This document shows positions 9,801 to 20,254 of a stretch of DNA of 64,000 nucleotides, piece by piece (the first letter of the stretch is position 1; each line of letters opens with the position of its first letter). The notes beneath the pieces were generated by a model that was not told the DNA's origin, did no database searches, and saw only the letters and a list, made by a program, of their open reading frames with translations. This DNA comes from Halomonas sp. DQ26W. Its GTDB lineage: Bacteria; Pseudomonadota; Gammaproteobacteria; Pseudomonadales; Halomonadaceae. A program made the position numbers and the translations under genes. The DNA lies in contig NZ_QPKI01000012.1 of assembly GCF_003339685.1 (NCBI RefSeq), positions 36,528 to 100,527 on the forward strand. Direction: 5' to 3'.

Positions 9801-10592
9801 AAGGTGGTAGGCGAAGCCGCACGCAGCCTGTTCGCCGATTCCCAGGAGATGCTGCGAAAGCTGATCGACGGAAAACATATCCAGGCACGTGGCGTGATCG
9901 GCCTGTGGCCGGCCAATAGCGTCGACGACGATGTCATCGAGGTCTACGCCGACGAGTCGCGTAGCCAGGTCATCGAACGGCTTCACCATATTCGCCAACA
10001 GACCACCAAGAACCGCGATGGAGCCTGCTACAGCCTTGCTGACTTCGTCGCGCCCAAGGCGTCGGGCAAGCCCGATTGGATCGGTGGCTTCGCGGTGACC
10101 ACCGGCCATGGCGTCGAGGCGCTGGCCGAACACTACAAGGCCGCTGGCGACGACTACAGCGCGATCATGGTACAGGCACTGACCGACCGCATGGCCGAAG
10201 CCTTCGCCGAGCGTATGCACGAGCGGGTACGCAAGGAGTTCTGGGGCTATGTGCCGGACGAGCAGCTGGATAACGTCGAGCTGATTGCCGAAAAGTATCA
10301 GGGTATCCGGCCTGCACCGGGGTATCCCGCCTGCCCCGACCACACCGAGAAGAGCACTCTCTTCCGTCTACTCGATGCCCCCTCGAATGCCGGCATCGAC
10401 CTAACCGAGAATTTCGCCATGTGGCCGGCGGCAGCGGTGTCCGGCTGGTATTTCTCGCACCCGCAGTCAAAGTACTTCTCCACCGGGAAGATAACCCGGG
10501 ATCAGGTGGAAACCTTGGCTGAACGCAAGGAGATGACCCTGGAGGAGCTGGAGCGTTGGCTGGCACCGGTGCTCTCCTACGACCCGGCATGA
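6891..10592 (+). CDS. metH: cobalamin-dependent methionine synthase
   Basis: 1233 residues, full length (E. coli 1227). It transfers a methyl group from 5-methyl-THF via cobalamin to homocysteine. Modules in order: homocysteine domain with zinc ligands Cys250 (GLNCALG) and Cys313-Cys314 (GGCCGS); pterin-binding domain starting near residue 360 ([16 protein letters not shown]); cobalamin-binding cap and Rossmann domain with the base-off histidine His762 in DVHDIGKN; and the AdoMet reactivation domain from about 930, with [15 protein letters not shown]. All catalytic motifs are intact. The stop overlaps the start of the MATE gene, so the exporter depends on this transcript. Confidence 0.98.
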   Translation: MAAVPSALTATLTDQLGRRILMLDGGMGTMLQNAELDEADFRGERFSDWPSDLKGNNDLLALTCPELVARIHRQYLEAGADIVETNTFNSTRLSQSDYGMESLVPELNRESARLAREVCDAVASETGVPRYVAGVLGPTSRTASLSPDVNDPAKRNVTFDALRENYYEAAEALIDGGSDLILIETIFDTLNAKAAIFALEALFADRGERLPVMISGTITDASGRTLSGQTTEAFWNSVRHAQPLAIGLNCALGAAELRPYLEELATKADTFVSAHPNAGLPNEFGEYDQTPDEMAAIVAEFAESGLVNIIGGCCGSTPEHIAAIHAAIQGMPPRQVPERPRACRLSGLEPFNIDKGSLFVNVGERTNVTGSARFKRLIVDEDYNTALEVALEQVESGAQVIDINMDEGMLESEEAMVRFLNLIAGEPDIARVPIMIDSSKWEIIEAGLKCVQGKAVVNSISMKEGEDAFREQATLCRRYGAAVVVMAFDELGQADTFARKTEICQRAYQILVDDVGFPAEDIIFDPNIFAIATGIEEHNNYAVDFIEATRWIREHLPHAMVSGGVSNVSFSFRGNNPVREAIHSAFLYHAIRAGLSMGIVNAGQLAVYDDLPAELREAVEDVVLNRRPDGTERLLDIADRYKGDGSGPAKKEDLEWRGWEVEKRISHALVKGITAYIEDDTEQARQRAARPIEVIEGPLMDGMNVVGDLFGAGKMFLPQVVKSARVMKQAVAYLIPYIEAEKTEDTKAKGKIVMATVKGDVHDIGKNIVGVVLQCNNYDVVDLGVMVSAEKILQTARAEKADIIGLSGLITPSLDEMVHVAKEMQRQGFDLPLLIGGATTSKAHTAVKIEPGYEHPVIYVADASRAVGVAGKLLSPSQKPAYVAEIRAEYDQVRERNARRRPKAADLSYAAARERKLPIDWASYTPPRPAMTGLQVFDNYDIEELIERIDWTPFFMSWELTGKYPKILDDKVVGEAARSLFADSQEMLRKLIDGKHIQARGVIGLWPANSVDDDVIEVYADESRSQVIERLHHIRQQTTKNRDGACYSLADFVAPKASGKPDWIGGFAVTTGHGVEALAEHYKAAGDDYSAIMVQALTDRMAEAFAERMHERVRKEFWGYVPDEQLDNVELIAEKYQGIRPAPGYPACPDHTEKSTLFRLLDAPSNAGIDLTENFAMWPAAAVSGWYFSHPQSKYFSTGKITRDQVETLAERKEMTLEELERWLAPVLSYDPA

Positions 10593-11914
10593 CCGCATCG
10601 CTGCGCAGACAGAAAATCCTGCGCCTGGCCCTGCCGATCATCGCCGGCATGCTGTCGCAGAGCCTGATCAACCTGGTTGATGCGGCCCTGGTCGGTTCGC
10701 TCGGCGAGGTCCCCCTGGCCGGCGTCGGCATCGGCGGCTACGCCATGTTCCTGATCACCGCCCTGGTGTTCGGCCTGTCGTCGGGTGTCCAGGCGCAGAC
10801 CGCCAGGCGTCATGGCGAGAAGGACTGGCCCAACTGCGCCATGCCACTCAACGCCGGTCTGGTTATTGCAATCACGGTGTCGCTGCCCATCACTCTGTTC
10901 AGCCTGTGGCAGGCACCTGCATTGCTCGGCCTGATCAATCAGGATCCCGAGGTGAGCGCAGTGGCCGTCGAATATTTTCGCTGGCGAGTCCTTTCGCTGG
11001 TGGCCGTGGCGATGATCTTCTGTTTTCGCGGCTACTGGAACGGCATCCAGCAGACCGGGATCTATCTGCGGATCATACTGATCACCCATGTCATCAACGT
11101 GGCCGCTAGCCTGACGCTCATCTTCGGTTACCTGGGACTACCGGCAATGGGACCTGCCGGTGCAGGTGCCGGCACGACCCTCTCATTGTTCCTCGGGCTT
11201 GCCCTCTGGGCGCTGCTGAGCGTTCGGCATGCAATATCGCGTGGCTTTCTGACCGAATTGCCACGGCGCAAGACATTAACCACTACCCTGCGCCTGGCCA
11301 CACCCCACTCATTTCAGCAACTGTGGTTCGCAGCAGGCTACGCGGTACTGTTCTGGATACTTGGTCAGATCGACGCCGCAAGCGTGGCGGTGGGGCATGT
11401 GCTAATCAATCTTTCACTGTTGCTGATATTGCCCGGCGTGGGGCTCGGCATGGCGGCCATGAGCCTCGTCGGTCACTCGCTGGGGCAGCAGGCCCACCAG
11501 GAGGCTCACCGCTGGGGCTGGGACGTGGTACGCCTAGCCTGGCTCTGCCTGTCGGCCCTGGCACTGCCCATGGCGCTGTTCCCCGAAATGGTGCTGGGAC
11601 TGTTTCTCCACGACCCTGGCCTGATCTCCCTTGGGCGGCTGCCACTTCAGCTCACCGCGGCCATGATCGTGCTGGATGCCGCAGCGCTGGTGCTTGGCCA
11701 GGCGCTGCTCGGCGCTGGTGCCAACCGCACCGTGATGACCACAACGCTGACCCTGCAGTGGCTGGTCTTCCTGCCATTGGCCTGGTGGGTCGGGGTGGGG
11801 CTGGACCAGGGACTGCTGGGCATCTGGTGGGTTCAGCTTGGCTACCGCTGTCTGAATTCCGTCTGGTTTGGGCTTATCTGGCAACGACGCCACTGGCAGC
11901 GGCTGGCGGTATAG
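10589..11914 (+). CDS. MATE family efflux transporter (DinF/NorM type)
   Basis: 441 residues from the ATG at 10589, which overlaps the metH stop (ATGA), so translation is coupled. The protein is almost wholly hydrophobic with about 12 predicted helices. The N terminus ([30 protein letters not shown]) is the characteristic first MATE helix. Members export cationic or polar drugs and metabolites using Na+ or H+ gradients. The sequence reads closer to the DinF branch than to NorM. The tie to metH is positional; a role in exporting a metabolite of that pathway is not shown. Confidence 0.85.
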   Translation: MTASLRRQKILRLALPIIAGMLSQSLINLVDAALVGSLGEVPLAGVGIGGYAMFLITALVFGLSSGVQAQTARRHGEKDWPNCAMPLNAGLVIAITVSLPITLFSLWQAPALLGLINQDPEVSAVAVEYFRWRVLSLVAVAMIFCFRGYWNGIQQTGIYLRIILITHVINVAASLTLIFGYLGLPAMGPAGAGAGTTLSLFLGLALWALLSVRHAISRGFLTELPRRKTLTTTLRLATPHSFQQLWFAAGYAVLFWILGQIDAASVAVGHVLINLSLLLILPGVGLGMAAMSLVGHSLGQQAHQEAHRWGWDVVRLAWLCLSALALPMALFPEMVLGLFLHDPGLISLGRLPLQLTAAMIVLDAAALVLGQALLGAGANRTVMTTTLTLQWLVFLPLAWWVGVGLDQGLLGIWWVQLGYRCLNSVWFGLIWQRRHWQRLAV

Positions 11915-11930
11915 TCTCCGGACATCGGAC

Positions 11931-11959
11931 TTGACTCCTTATATTACTTTCCGTATAAA
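11931..11959 (+). promoter_or_regulatory. sigma70-type promoter of cysI
   Basis: TTGACT (11931-11936) and TATAAA (11954-11959) are separated by exactly 17 bp, ahead of cysI (start 12053). Predicted transcription would start near 11966, leaving a leader of about 87 nt. Directly downstream lie AATAT-GA-ATATT (11961-11972) and ATTCT-N5-AGAAT (11974-11988), AT-rich inverted repeats placed where a repressor or the LysR-type activator CysB might bind. The regulator is not identified. Confidence 0.65.
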
Positions 11960-12052
11960 AAATATGAATATTTATTCTTTCATAGAATAATGCCGAGGCG
12001 TTAAGGTGGCCCCCTGACGCTTCGCCACTCTCATAGCAGCAGGACCGGCTGA

Positions 12053-13705
12053 ATGTATCGCTACGACACCCACGATCAGACCTTGGTCAATGAACGCGTC
12101 GCCCAGTTTCGCGACCAGATGAACCGCTATCTGGCCGGGAGGCTCAGCGAAGAGGAATTTCTGCCACTGCGCGTGCAGAACGGCCTCTATGTCCAGCGTC
12201 ATGCTCCCATGCTGCGCATCGCCATCCCCTACGGCATGCTGGCCTCCTACCAGCTGCGCAAGCTGGGCGATCTGGCCCGCGATTATGATCGCGGCTACGG
12301 CCACTTTACTACCCGCACCAACCTGCAGCTGAACTGGCCCAAGCTGGAAACGGTACCCGATATGCTCGCCGAGCTGGCCAGCGTGCAGATGCACGCCATC
12401 CAGACCAGCGGCAACGACATTCGCAACACTTCAAGCGACCAGTTCGCCGGCGTCGCGGAAGACGAAGACGTGGATCCGCGCCCTTGGTGCGAACTGATCC
12501 GCCAGTGGTCGACCTTCCATCCGGAGTTCACTTACCTGCCGCGCAAGTTCAAGATCGCCGTCACCGGATCAGCCGAGGACCGTGCCGCAATTCTGGTCCA
12601 TGACGTGGGTCTACGCCTGTGGCGCGACGCCCACGGTGAGGTCCGGGTCAAGATCTTGGCCGGTGGTGGCCTGGGGCGTACGCCGATGATCGGCGAGGTG
12701 GTCCGCGAGGACCTGCCCTGGCAGCATCTGCTGACCTATCTGGAAGCTCTGGTTCGCGTTTACAACCAGTTCGGTCGCCGTGACAACAAGTTCAAGGCGC
12801 GCATCAAGATTCTGGTCAAGGCGCTGGGCGTGGATGAATTCCGTCGCCGCGTCGATGCTGAGTGGGCCCACCTCAAGGATGGCCCCCAGACGCTGACCCG
12901 CCAGACCGTCGAGGACATGCAGCATCATTTCATAGATCCCGAGCGCCGCCCGATCAGCGAGGAGGCGATTGCCGGCTACGAGCGGCTGCGCAGCGAGAAT
13001 CGAGCCTTCGCCCGCTTCGTAACCAACAACGTGCATGGCCACAAGGTACCCGGCTACAAGGCAGTTACCCTGTCGCTCAAGCGCAGCGGCCACTCTCCCG
13101 GCGACTTGACCTGGGAGCAAATGCACCAGGTGGCGGACCTGGCTGACGAGTACAGCTACGGCGAGCTGAGGGTGACCCACGAGCAGAACCTGGTGCTTTC
13201 CGATGTGGCCGTCGACCAGATGAAGGCACTCTGGGATCGCCTCGGCGAACTTGGCCTGGCCAACCCCACCGTGGGCACCCTCGCCGACCTGATCTGCTGC
13301 CCCGGTGGCGACTACTGCGGACTGGCCAACGCCAAGTCGATCCCCGTCGCCCACGCCATCCAGGAGCGCTTCGAGGATCTCGACTTCCTTTATGACCTGG
13401 GGCCGGTCGAGCTGAACATCTCCGGATGCATGAACGCCTGCGGCCATCACCATGTCGGCAATATCGGCATTCTTGGCGTCGACAAGAAGGGCGAGGAGTG
13501 GTACCAGATCTCGCTGGGCGGAGCCCAGGGCAATGAAGCCTCGCTGGGCAAGATCCTCGGCCCCTCCTTCAGCCGCGATAAGGTGCCCGAAGTGATCGAC
13601 AATGTACTGCAGGTGTATGTCGGTGAACGGCTAGAGGGTGAGACCTTTGTCGAAACCTATCGCCGTATCGGCCTCAAACCTTTCAAGGAGCGGGTTTATG
13701 CCTGA
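12053..13705 (+). CDS. cysI: assimilatory sulfite reductase hemoprotein (CysI-type)
   Basis: 550 residues. It belongs to the nitrite/sulfite reductase family that reduces sulfite to sulfide with siroheme and a 4Fe-4S cluster. The cluster ligands are Cys416, Cys422, Cys459 and Cys463 (CCPGGDYC and CMNACG). Siroheme-contacting basic residues appear in RTNLQLNW and in FVTNNVHGHK. It is the single-subunit type found in Pseudomonas and relatives with a downstream DUF934 gene rather than with CysJ. The stop overlaps the DUF934 start by 8 bp. A nitrite reductase role is a lesser possibility, but the DUF934 pairing favours sulfite. Confidence 0.9.
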   Translation: MYRYDTHDQTLVNERVAQFRDQMNRYLAGRLSEEEFLPLRVQNGLYVQRHAPMLRIAIPYGMLASYQLRKLGDLARDYDRGYGHFTTRTNLQLNWPKLETVPDMLAELASVQMHAIQTSGNDIRNTSSDQFAGVAEDEDVDPRPWCELIRQWSTFHPEFTYLPRKFKIAVTGSAEDRAAILVHDVGLRLWRDAHGEVRVKILAGGGLGRTPMIGEVVREDLPWQHLLTYLEALVRVYNQFGRRDNKFKARIKILVKALGVDEFRRRVDAEWAHLKDGPQTLTRQTVEDMQHHFIDPERRPISEEAIAGYERLRSENRAFARFVTNNVHGHKVPGYKAVTLSLKRSGHSPGDLTWEQMHQVADLADEYSYGELRVTHEQNLVLSDVAVDQMKALWDRLGELGLANPTVGTLADLICCPGGDYCGLANAKSIPVAHAIQERFEDLDFLYDLGPVELNISGCMNACGHHHVGNIGILGVDKKGEEWYQISLGGAQGNEASLGKILGPSFSRDKVPEVIDNVLQVYVGERLEGETFVETYRRIGLKPFKERVYA

Positions 13706-14231
13706 TCAAGCTACCAACGCACGCCCCTTCATATTTGAGGGACGACCCGCCGAGGACCACTGGACGATGATTCGCGAGCCCGAATCGCCACTCCCCGACG
13801 CCCCCGCTATCGTGCCACTGGCCGCATGGCGGGAAGAAGCCAGCAATAGGCAACGGGCACCTCTGCTTGGCAGCGATACCGAGCTGACACCCGAACTCGC
13901 CGCAGAACTTGCCAATGCACCATTGATTGCCATCGACTTCCCCAAGTTCACCGATGGACGCGGCTACAGCACCGCACGCCTTCTGCGGGAACGTTTCGGC
14001 TATACAGGAGAGATTCGTGCCGTGGGTGACGTGCTGGTTGATCAGGTCTTTTTCCTGACCCGGTGCGGTTTCGATGCCCTGTCGCTGCGCGAGGACCAGT
14101 GGCTGGAAGATGCCCTGCAGGCACTCAACGCTTTCAGTCGTGCCTACCAGCCTGCCGTTGACGAACCGGAGCCACTATTCCGTCACCGCCTGCGCGAAGC
14201 GGTCCGCGAGGCAGAAACCTCGATGGTCTGA
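13698..14231 (+). CDS. DUF934 protein, sulfite-reduction partner
   Basis: 177 residues from the ATG at 13698, preceded by AAGGAG inside the cysI 3' end. DUF934 proteins are almost always encoded next to cysI. The conserved block ALANAPLIAIDFPKFTDGRGYSTARLLRERFGYTGEIRAVGDVLVDQ is visible in close form from about residue 70. A later segment, FLTRCGFDALSLRED, is also typical. Biochemistry is unknown; a role in electron delivery or enzyme assembly is inferred from context. Confidence 0.9.
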   Translation: MPDQATNARPFIFEGRPAEDHWTMIREPESPLPDAPAIVPLAAWREEASNRQRAPLLGSDTELTPELAAELANAPLIAIDFPKFTDGRGYSTARLLRERFGYTGEIRAVGDVLVDQVFFLTRCGFDALSLREDQWLEDALQALNAFSRAYQPAVDEPEPLFRHRLREAVREAETSMV

Positions 14232-14248
14232 TGCCACATGTCATTAAA

Positions 14249-14282
14249 CCAGTAAGCCGGCCCCAGTGGGCCGGCTTACTGG
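14249..14282. terminator. long hairpin between convergent genes
   Basis: CCAGTAAGCCGGCCC (14249-14263) and its exact complement (14268-14282) form a 15-bp stem closed by the loop CAGT. It lies 17 bp after the DUF934 stop and 9 bp from the end of the small minus-strand gene, where a shared bidirectional terminator belongs. Neither side carries a run of T, so it may work as a transcription barrier or mRNA-end stabiliser. Confidence 0.7.
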
Positions 14283-14291
14283 CTTACGACG

Positions 14292-14425
14292 TTAATCGCG
14301 GTACTTCTGCTGCCGCTGCCGATTCGCCACCCTCGCCCGCCGCTCTTGCATAGCATTACCCAAGCCGCCCCGAGCTTTCCATCAATCGCTTGGAAGTCTT
14401 CTTCATCTCGCACAGAGTGATTCAT
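14292..14425 (-). pseudogene. small gene (about 44 codons) broken by a one-base frameshift
   Basis: A near-ideal ribosome site (GGAGGTGG) stands five bases before an ATG at 14425. The frame reads MNHSVRDEEDFQAIDGKLG and then loses its charged character. Shifting by one base within the GGGG tract at 14367-14370 restores a hydrophilic, Arg/Gln-rich ending (GGLGNAMQERRARVANRQRQ, then QKYRD) and a stop at 14292. Adding one G gives exactly 45 codons. The strong hairpin just beyond the stop fits a real gene end. I do not recognise the family. Either the gene is broken or the assembly lost one G. Confidence 0.5.
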
Positions 14426-14542
14426 GGACCACCTCCGTGATTGTCGAACCTACCGACCAGCGCCTGGAATCGGCTTTGGACCGGACAGCCGAGGTCGTGT
14501 CGTGGCAGGATGACTCCGTGTCATGTCGATGAGGAGGCATCC

Positions 14543-15010
14543 ATGCAAGGACTGCGATACCTGTTGGCGGCCGTGGTGGCCCTGCCGCTGGCCACTGTGG
14601 CCTGGCTCTGGTTCACCATGCTCAGTCCCTTCACCTACGACCGCCCCGATCACCTGCCGGAAGTGGGCGAAGGACCTCACGCTGTCTTCGTCTATGGAAC
14701 CCTGCGCCTGTCACCGGTGCGTTGGATCGTGATGGGCCGAGCCGGCGAGTCCGAACCCGCAGAACTACATGATTTCCGCCGCGAGAAGCTGGATCTGATC
14801 GAGGCGCCAGGCGAGCGTGTGGCAGGTGAAGTCATCGTTGTCAGTGCCGATGAACTGGAGCGGCTTGACCGCTATGAGCGACTGGGCATTCGCTATGCAC
14901 GCGTTGCCAAGCGTCTGGCCGACGGACGGACGGCTTGGGTGTATCGCAGGCTGGCCGACGAAGACGTTGGCGTCGAAGCGCTACTGGAAGCCGGCGGGGC
15001 GGATACCTAG
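14543..15010 (+). CDS. gamma-glutamylcyclotransferase-like (AIG2/GGCT) protein with N-terminal membrane segment
   Basis: 155 residues from the ATG at 14543 with GAGGAGG upstream. Residues 1-24 form a hydrophobic segment (LRYLLAAVVALPLATVAWLWF) that could anchor the protein or act as a signal. The GGCT fold follows, with the substrate-loop motif VFVYGTLR near residue 50 and a candidate catalytic Glu in the region VAGEVIVVSADELERLDRYE. These proteins release 5-oxoproline from gamma-glutamyl amines or peptides. An envelope-located member is less usual than the cytosolic form. It stands 63 bp before arsC and may be separately expressed. Confidence 0.75.
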   Translation: MQGLRYLLAAVVALPLATVAWLWFTMLSPFTYDRPDHLPEVGEGPHAVFVYGTLRLSPVRWIVMGRAGESEPAELHDFRREKLDLIEAPGERVAGEVIVVSADELERLDRYERLGIRYARVAKRLADGRTAWVYRRLADEDVGVEALLEAGGADT

Positions 15011-15073
15011 TTGTGGTGAGCACGACGCCCCTTCTACAATAGCTGCCACTTCCCAAGGATCGAGGAGCCCGCC

Positions 15074-15427
15074 ATGACCATCACGCTCTATCATAATCCC
15101 CGCTGTTCCAAGTCCCGCCAGGCGCTGGCTCTGCTCGAGGAAAATGGCGCCGCGGTAACGATTCGTCGCTACCTTGACGCCCCCCTCGGGGAGGAGGAGC
15201 TGCGCGACCTGATGTCTCGACTGCATGCGGACGGCGAGGCGCTGATTCGAACCCAGGAGCCCGAGTGGGAAACGCTGAAAATCGACCTGAAGGACCAGGA
15301 GCAGGTGATTCAGGTGCTGGTCAAGCATCCTCAGCTGATGGAGCGCCCCATCGCTGACGATGGCAAGCGTGCCGTGCTGGGCCGCCCGCCGGAAGACGTG
15401 CTCACTTTGCTGTATACCGAAGAGTGA
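15074..15427 (+). CDS. arsC: ArsC-family arsenate reductase (glutaredoxin-dependent type)
   Basis: 117 residues. The active-site motif HNPRCSKSR places the catalytic cysteine at Cys11. RPI(A)DDGKRAVLGRPPEDV near the C terminus corresponds to the anion-binding arginine region. A GAGGAG site precedes the ATG. The neighbours wrbA and a DUF2069 gene, rather than arsB or arsR, make a housekeeping redox role as likely as arsenic resistance; the same three-gene cluster is familiar from Pseudomonas. Confidence 0.9.
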   Translation: MTITLYHNPRCSKSRQALALLEENGAAVTIRRYLDAPLGEEELRDLMSRLHADGEALIRTQEPEWETLKIDLKDQEQVIQVLVKHPQLMERPIADDGKRAVLGRPPEDVLTLLYTEE

Positions 15428-16482
<1,055 letters not shown>

Positions 16483-16672
16483 CTCCCTTGAGTGGATGCC
16501 AGGAACCCCTGCAATGCCCCGGCCGCTGGAATAGAATAGTACTAAAGCATGCGGTTTCCCCGGCACAAGAAGGTTGCCACGTTGCCCAGCTCCTTTGCAC
16601 CCAGGAAGGCCGTCGACATGTTGTGCTTCGGCCCAGCAGCAGCGACCATTTAGAAAATTTTAGGAGAACGCA

Positions 16673-17314
16673 ATGACACGAAAGATCGCCGACATTCGGC
16701 GCGACTACGAGGGCGGGCAGTTGGAAGAGGAGAAGTTGCCCGCTGACCCCATGGTGTTTCTGGATGAATGGATCACACTGGCACTGGACGCCGAGGGCGA
16801 CAATGGCAACGCCATGACGCTGGCCACCGTCGACAGCAAGGGCCTTCCTCACGCGCGTATCGTACTGCTCAAGGGATACGATGAAAGAGGCTTGGTATTC
16901 TACTCAAATTACCATAGCCACAAGGGCAGCGAGCTGGCCAACGTTCCTTACGCTGCCCTGACCTTCTGGTGGCCGTCGCTGGGGCGCCAACTGCGCGTCG
17001 AGGGGCACGTCGAGTTGGTCGATGCCAAGGAGTCGGATGCTTATTTCAATAGCCGCCCGCGGGCCAGCCAACTGGGTGCCTGGATCGCCACCCAGAGCGT
17101 AGTCATCCCCGGAAGGCAGTGGATCAAGGAGCGGCAGCATCGCTTTGAGCAGGCTTATGAGGACCAGGAGATCCCCCGTCCCGTCCACTGGGGAGGCTAC
17201 AGAGTCACACCGGAGATGATCGAATTCTGGCAGGGTCAGCCCAGCCGGTTGCATGACCGTATCCGCTACGAGCTGCGCGACGGCAACTGGCACTCTTTCC
17301 GCATGGCGCCCTGA
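16673..17314 (+). CDS. pdxH: pyridoxamine/pyridoxine 5'-phosphate oxidase
   Basis: 213 residues, standard length. It oxidises PNP and PMP to PLP with FMN. Visible motifs are PHARIVLLKGYDERGLVFYSNYHSHKG for FMN and substrate binding, LVFWW-type TFWWPSLGRQLRVEGHVE, and the C-terminal RPVHWGGYRVTPEMIEFWQGQPSRLHDR signature. AGGAG precedes the ATG. A possible own promoter lies in the 190-bp gap upstream. No other B6 genes are near. Confidence 0.96.
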   Translation: MTRKIADIRRDYEGGQLEEEKLPADPMVFLDEWITLALDAEGDNGNAMTLATVDSKGLPHARIVLLKGYDERGLVFYSNYHSHKGSELANVPYAALTFWWPSLGRQLRVEGHVELVDAKESDAYFNSRPRASQLGAWIATQSVVIPGRQWIKERQHRFEQAYEDQEIPRPVHWGGYRVTPEMIEFWQGQPSRLHDRIRYELRDGNWHSFRMAP

Positions 17315-17396
17315 CCTGCATAGCTCTGGATAAGAAAACCCGGGGCAAGGAAGCTCTGATTCATATATCGAACGAGGTAATGATTCAGGGTTTCCG

Positions 17397-20144
17397 TTAG
17401 TCGGGCATGCTTTCAAGACGGTGTCGCTGCCACTCGTTCTCGGGCTCATTGAGACGCAGCACCGCGTCCACCACCTGCTCCTCCATGTTGTAGCGACAGC
17501 GAAAGCCCAGGTGCTTCATCAGCGCTCGCATGGGGTGGTTGTCGACCATTATCTTGCCGATCATCTCCAGGGTGCCCACGCTCTTGCAATAGGCAATCAT
17601 CTTCTTCATGAGCAGGCTCCCCAGCCCCTGCCCGGCCATGTCGTCACGGACGATCACCGAGAATTCGGTGCGGATATTGTCGGGGTCGTTCCACACTCTG
17701 ACCACGCCCAGCATCTCCTTGCTGCCGTCCTCCCGCAGGTGCTCGGCGATGAACGCCATCTGCCGGTCGTAATTGATGTGCGACAGCATCGATAGATCGC
17801 GCTGGGTCAGGTCCGACTTGTTGTGAAAGTAGCGAAAGCGAATGCTCTCCTCGGACAGTTGGCCATGGAAGTTGGTGATCAGCGGCGCGTCCTCGGCACG
17901 AATGGGTCGCACCTCGACCGCCATGCCATTGTTGAGCGTCGTCCATTCCCGCAGCTCTTCCGGATAGGGCATGATGGCGAAGCGCGCCGGAGTGCCCAGG
18001 TCAATGGCGAAATCGACCGCCACAATGCCGTCGCGGTTGAGTAGCAGCGGATTGAGCTCCAGGCCGCGTAGCTCGAGCAGGTCGGAAGCCATCTGCGACA
18101 GCTGGACCAGTAATTGGCAGAGGCGCTCCAGATCACGTTCCGGATCGCTGGAGTGTTCGCGTATCAAACGAGCAGCGTGGGTGCGCCCCACCATGTCGGC
18201 GGCCAGCGTCATGTTCAGTGGCGGCAGTGCCACCTGGCGGTCGGCCAGCACGTTGACCTTGTAACCACCGATACCGAACAGAATGATCGGGCCGAAGATG
18301 GGGTCGCGGGTGATACCGGCACAGATCTGCATGGAGTGCTTGCCCCGCTGCATTGGCTGCAGACAGTACTCGCGTATTCTCACCGACGGGAATCTTTCAC
18401 GCAGTTTGTCGCCGAGGCGAGTGACGCCTTCGGCCGCCTGCTCTGGCGAATGGATATCCTGCAGCAGGCCTGCCGACATCCTGTGAGGTTGCCGGCGATA
18501 GCGAAACGGCCGACAGTTGCTCGCGTGCACGACCTTCACCGCCATGGGGCCGTCGATGCTGCTGGCAGCGTCAAGGGCCTGTTCCGGCGTCTGCACGTAG
18601 CGGCTGGGTGCAACGGGAATGCCGTAGGCCTCCAGAACCTGGGCCGTCTCGGAATGGGACAGTGTCTCGCGCCCCTCGACCCTGGCCGCTTCGATAAGAG
18701 TACGGCAGCGGGCACGGATATCGGGCGTGGTGGCGAAAGGCAGTGTCGGCGGAGTCTCCTGCAGCAGCGCCTGGACACGCTGGTAATCGACCATGTGCAT
18801 GAAGGCCTTTACCGCCTTCTCCGGCGAGACGTAGGTCGGTATACCCGCAACGCTGCACTCATGGCGGGCGTCGAGGGCTGCCTCTAGTCCCATCCAACTG
18901 GTCAACAGGTTGCGGCGAAAGCGCTTGCGGTTGGCGATCACCGCCAGGGCAGTGGCCTTGGATGGAGCCAGGCGCGTCGGTGCATGTACTACCAGCACGG
19001 CATCCACCCCAGGGTCACCGGCGACGATTTCCAGCGCCGCCACCAGTTTCTCCGGCGTAGCGTTGCCCCCCAGGTCTACCGGGTTCTCGCCGGGCTTGCT
19101 CATGTCGAAGTCGCCTTTCTTCAGCGCCCGTTGCGTCTCCTCGCTAAAGCTTGCCAGCTTACCACCGGCGCTTATCAGCTTATCGATGGCAAGCATGGCC
19201 GGCCCCAGACCATTGGAGACGATCGCCAGTCGATCGCCCTTGAGCGGTTTCATCTGGGACAGGGTCATCAATGCATCGAACAATTCGTCTGAATCGTTGA
19301 CCCGCACCACGCCGGCTCGGGAGAAGGCTGCGTCAAAGATGATGTCACGGTTGGCGACTCCCGGTGTCGGCGGCGTGCTGGAAAGATCGGATTCCGGTGT
19401 CCGTCCGCTCTTGATGGCGAGAACCAGACGATTTCGCGAGGCATCACGCAGTGCCGTCATGAAGTGCTGGGAGTCCTGAATCCGCTCCAGGTGCAACAGA
19501 ATCGCCTGGGTGGGAGAGTACTGATTGATGTAGTCGAGCAAGTCGGGAAGCATGACGTCGACACTGTCGCCCACCGTGATGAGATGGGAGAACCCGATTC
19601 CCCTCCCGGCGGCCCAATCGATCATGGCGTTGCCGAGCATGCCAGACTGTCCCAGGTAGGCCACCCGGCCCGCCTTGACCGGCTGACTGGCATAGGAGGC
19701 GTTGAGCTTGCGCCCCGGCACGATCAGCCCCATGCACTCGGGCCCCAACACACGAATTCCCGATTCGCGTGCCGCCACCAGCATTCGTTCGCGGATCGAG
19801 CCCTTGTCCCCATTGGCTTCGTCGAGGCGCGAACCACCGGAAAGTACCAGGGTCGCCTTGACACCCAACCGACCCAACCGAGAGATCACCTTGGGAAGAC
19901 TGTGTGCCGGTGAACAGATGACAGCCAGGTCGGGCGTTTCAGGCAACTCACGAATACGCGACACGCAGGCCTGGCCGAATACCGACTCGTACCCCTTCGG
20001 ATTGACTGCCCAGATGGTGCCGGGAAAGCCGGCCTCTTGAAGGTTGCGAATGACCAGACCACCGATGGAGTGGGGCTTTTCCGACGCCCCGATCACAGCG
20101 ATGATACGTGGCTCGAAGAAGTGCCGTAAGAATCGGGTACCCAA
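17397..20144 (-). CDS. patZ: PatZ/Pka-type protein lysine acetyltransferase (acyl-CoA synthetase-like + GNAT)
   Basis: 915 residues, beginning with TTG at 20144 that has GGAG nine bases upstream; the next residues (GTRFLRHFFEPRIIAVIGAS) fit the family start. Domains: NDP-forming acyl-CoA synthetase CoA-binding part (about 1-470), ATP-grasp part (about 490-720), and a C-terminal GNAT domain (about 745-905) with the acetyl-CoA motif DDMAGQGLGSLLMKKM. The whole resembles YfiQ/PatZ of E. coli and Pat of Salmonella, which acetylate and inactivate acyl-CoA synthetases. Whether the synthetase half is active cannot be told here. It diverges from an HDAC-like gene across 110 bp, and a likely substrate, PrpE, is encoded 13 kb away. 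Confidence 0.9.
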   Translation of the reverse strand: MGTRFLRHFFEPRIIAVIGASEKPHSIGGLVIRNLQEAGFPGTIWAVNPKGYESVFGQACVSRIRELPETPDLAVICSPAHSLPKVISRLGRLGVKATLVLSGGSRLDEANGDKGSIRERMLVAARESGIRVLGPECMGLIVPGRKLNASYASQPVKAGRVAYLGQSGMLGNAMIDWAAGRGIGFSHLITVGDSVDVMLPDLLDYINQYSPTQAILLHLERIQDSQHFMTALRDASRNRLVLAIKSGRTPESDLSSTPPTPGVANRDIIFDAAFSRAGVVRVNDSDELFDALMTLSQMKPLKGDRLAIVSNGLGPAMLAIDKLISAGGKLASFSEETQRALKKGDFDMSKPGENPVDLGGNATPEKLVAALEIVAGDPGVDAVLVVHAPTRLAPSKATALAVIANRKRFRRNLLTSWMGLEAALDARHECSVAGIPTYVSPEKAVKAFMHMVDYQRVQALLQETPPTLPFATTPDIRARCRTLIEAARVEGRETLSHSETAQVLEAYGIPVAPSRYVQTPEQALDAASSIDGPMAVKVVHASNCRPFRYRRQPHRMSAGLLQDIHSPEQAAEGVTRLGDKLRERFPSVRIREYCLQPMQRGKHSMQICAGITRDPIFGPIILFGIGGYKVNVLADRQVALPPLNMTLAADMVGRTHAARLIREHSSDPERDLERLCQLLVQLSQMASDLLELRGLELNPLLLNRDGIVAVDFAIDLGTPARFAIMPYPEELREWTTLNNGMAVEVRPIRAEDAPLITNFHGQLSEESIRFRYFHNKSDLTQRDLSMLSHINYDRQMAFIAEHLREDGSKEMLGVVRVWNDPDNIRTEFSVIVRDDMAGQGLGSLLMKKMIAYCKSVGTLEMIGKIMVDNHPMRALMKHLGFRCRYNMEEQVVDAVLRLNEPENEWQRHRLESMPD

Positions 20145-20225
20145 GTCGCTTTCTCCGCAAGGTCAGTTTCTGCCATCCTGTGTACGACTTATTGACACTG
20201 TTATGCAAGGGCTTGGCAGCATTAA

Positions 20226-20241
20226 AGTGACCTATGTCACT
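20226..20241. promoter_or_regulatory. CRP-like palindrome between patZ and the deacetylase gene
   Basis: AGTGACCTATGTCACT is a perfect inverted repeat matching the CRP core GTGA-N6-TCAC. It lies 14 bp before the deacetylase start and 82 bp before patZ. A TTGACA occurs at 20191-20196. E. coli patZ is activated by cAMP-CRP, so a CRP/Vfr-type site controlling one or both genes is plausible. Its place beside the deacetylase ribosome site would suit repression of that gene. Confidence 0.55.
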
Positions 20242-20254
20242 GTGGAGCGCCCGT

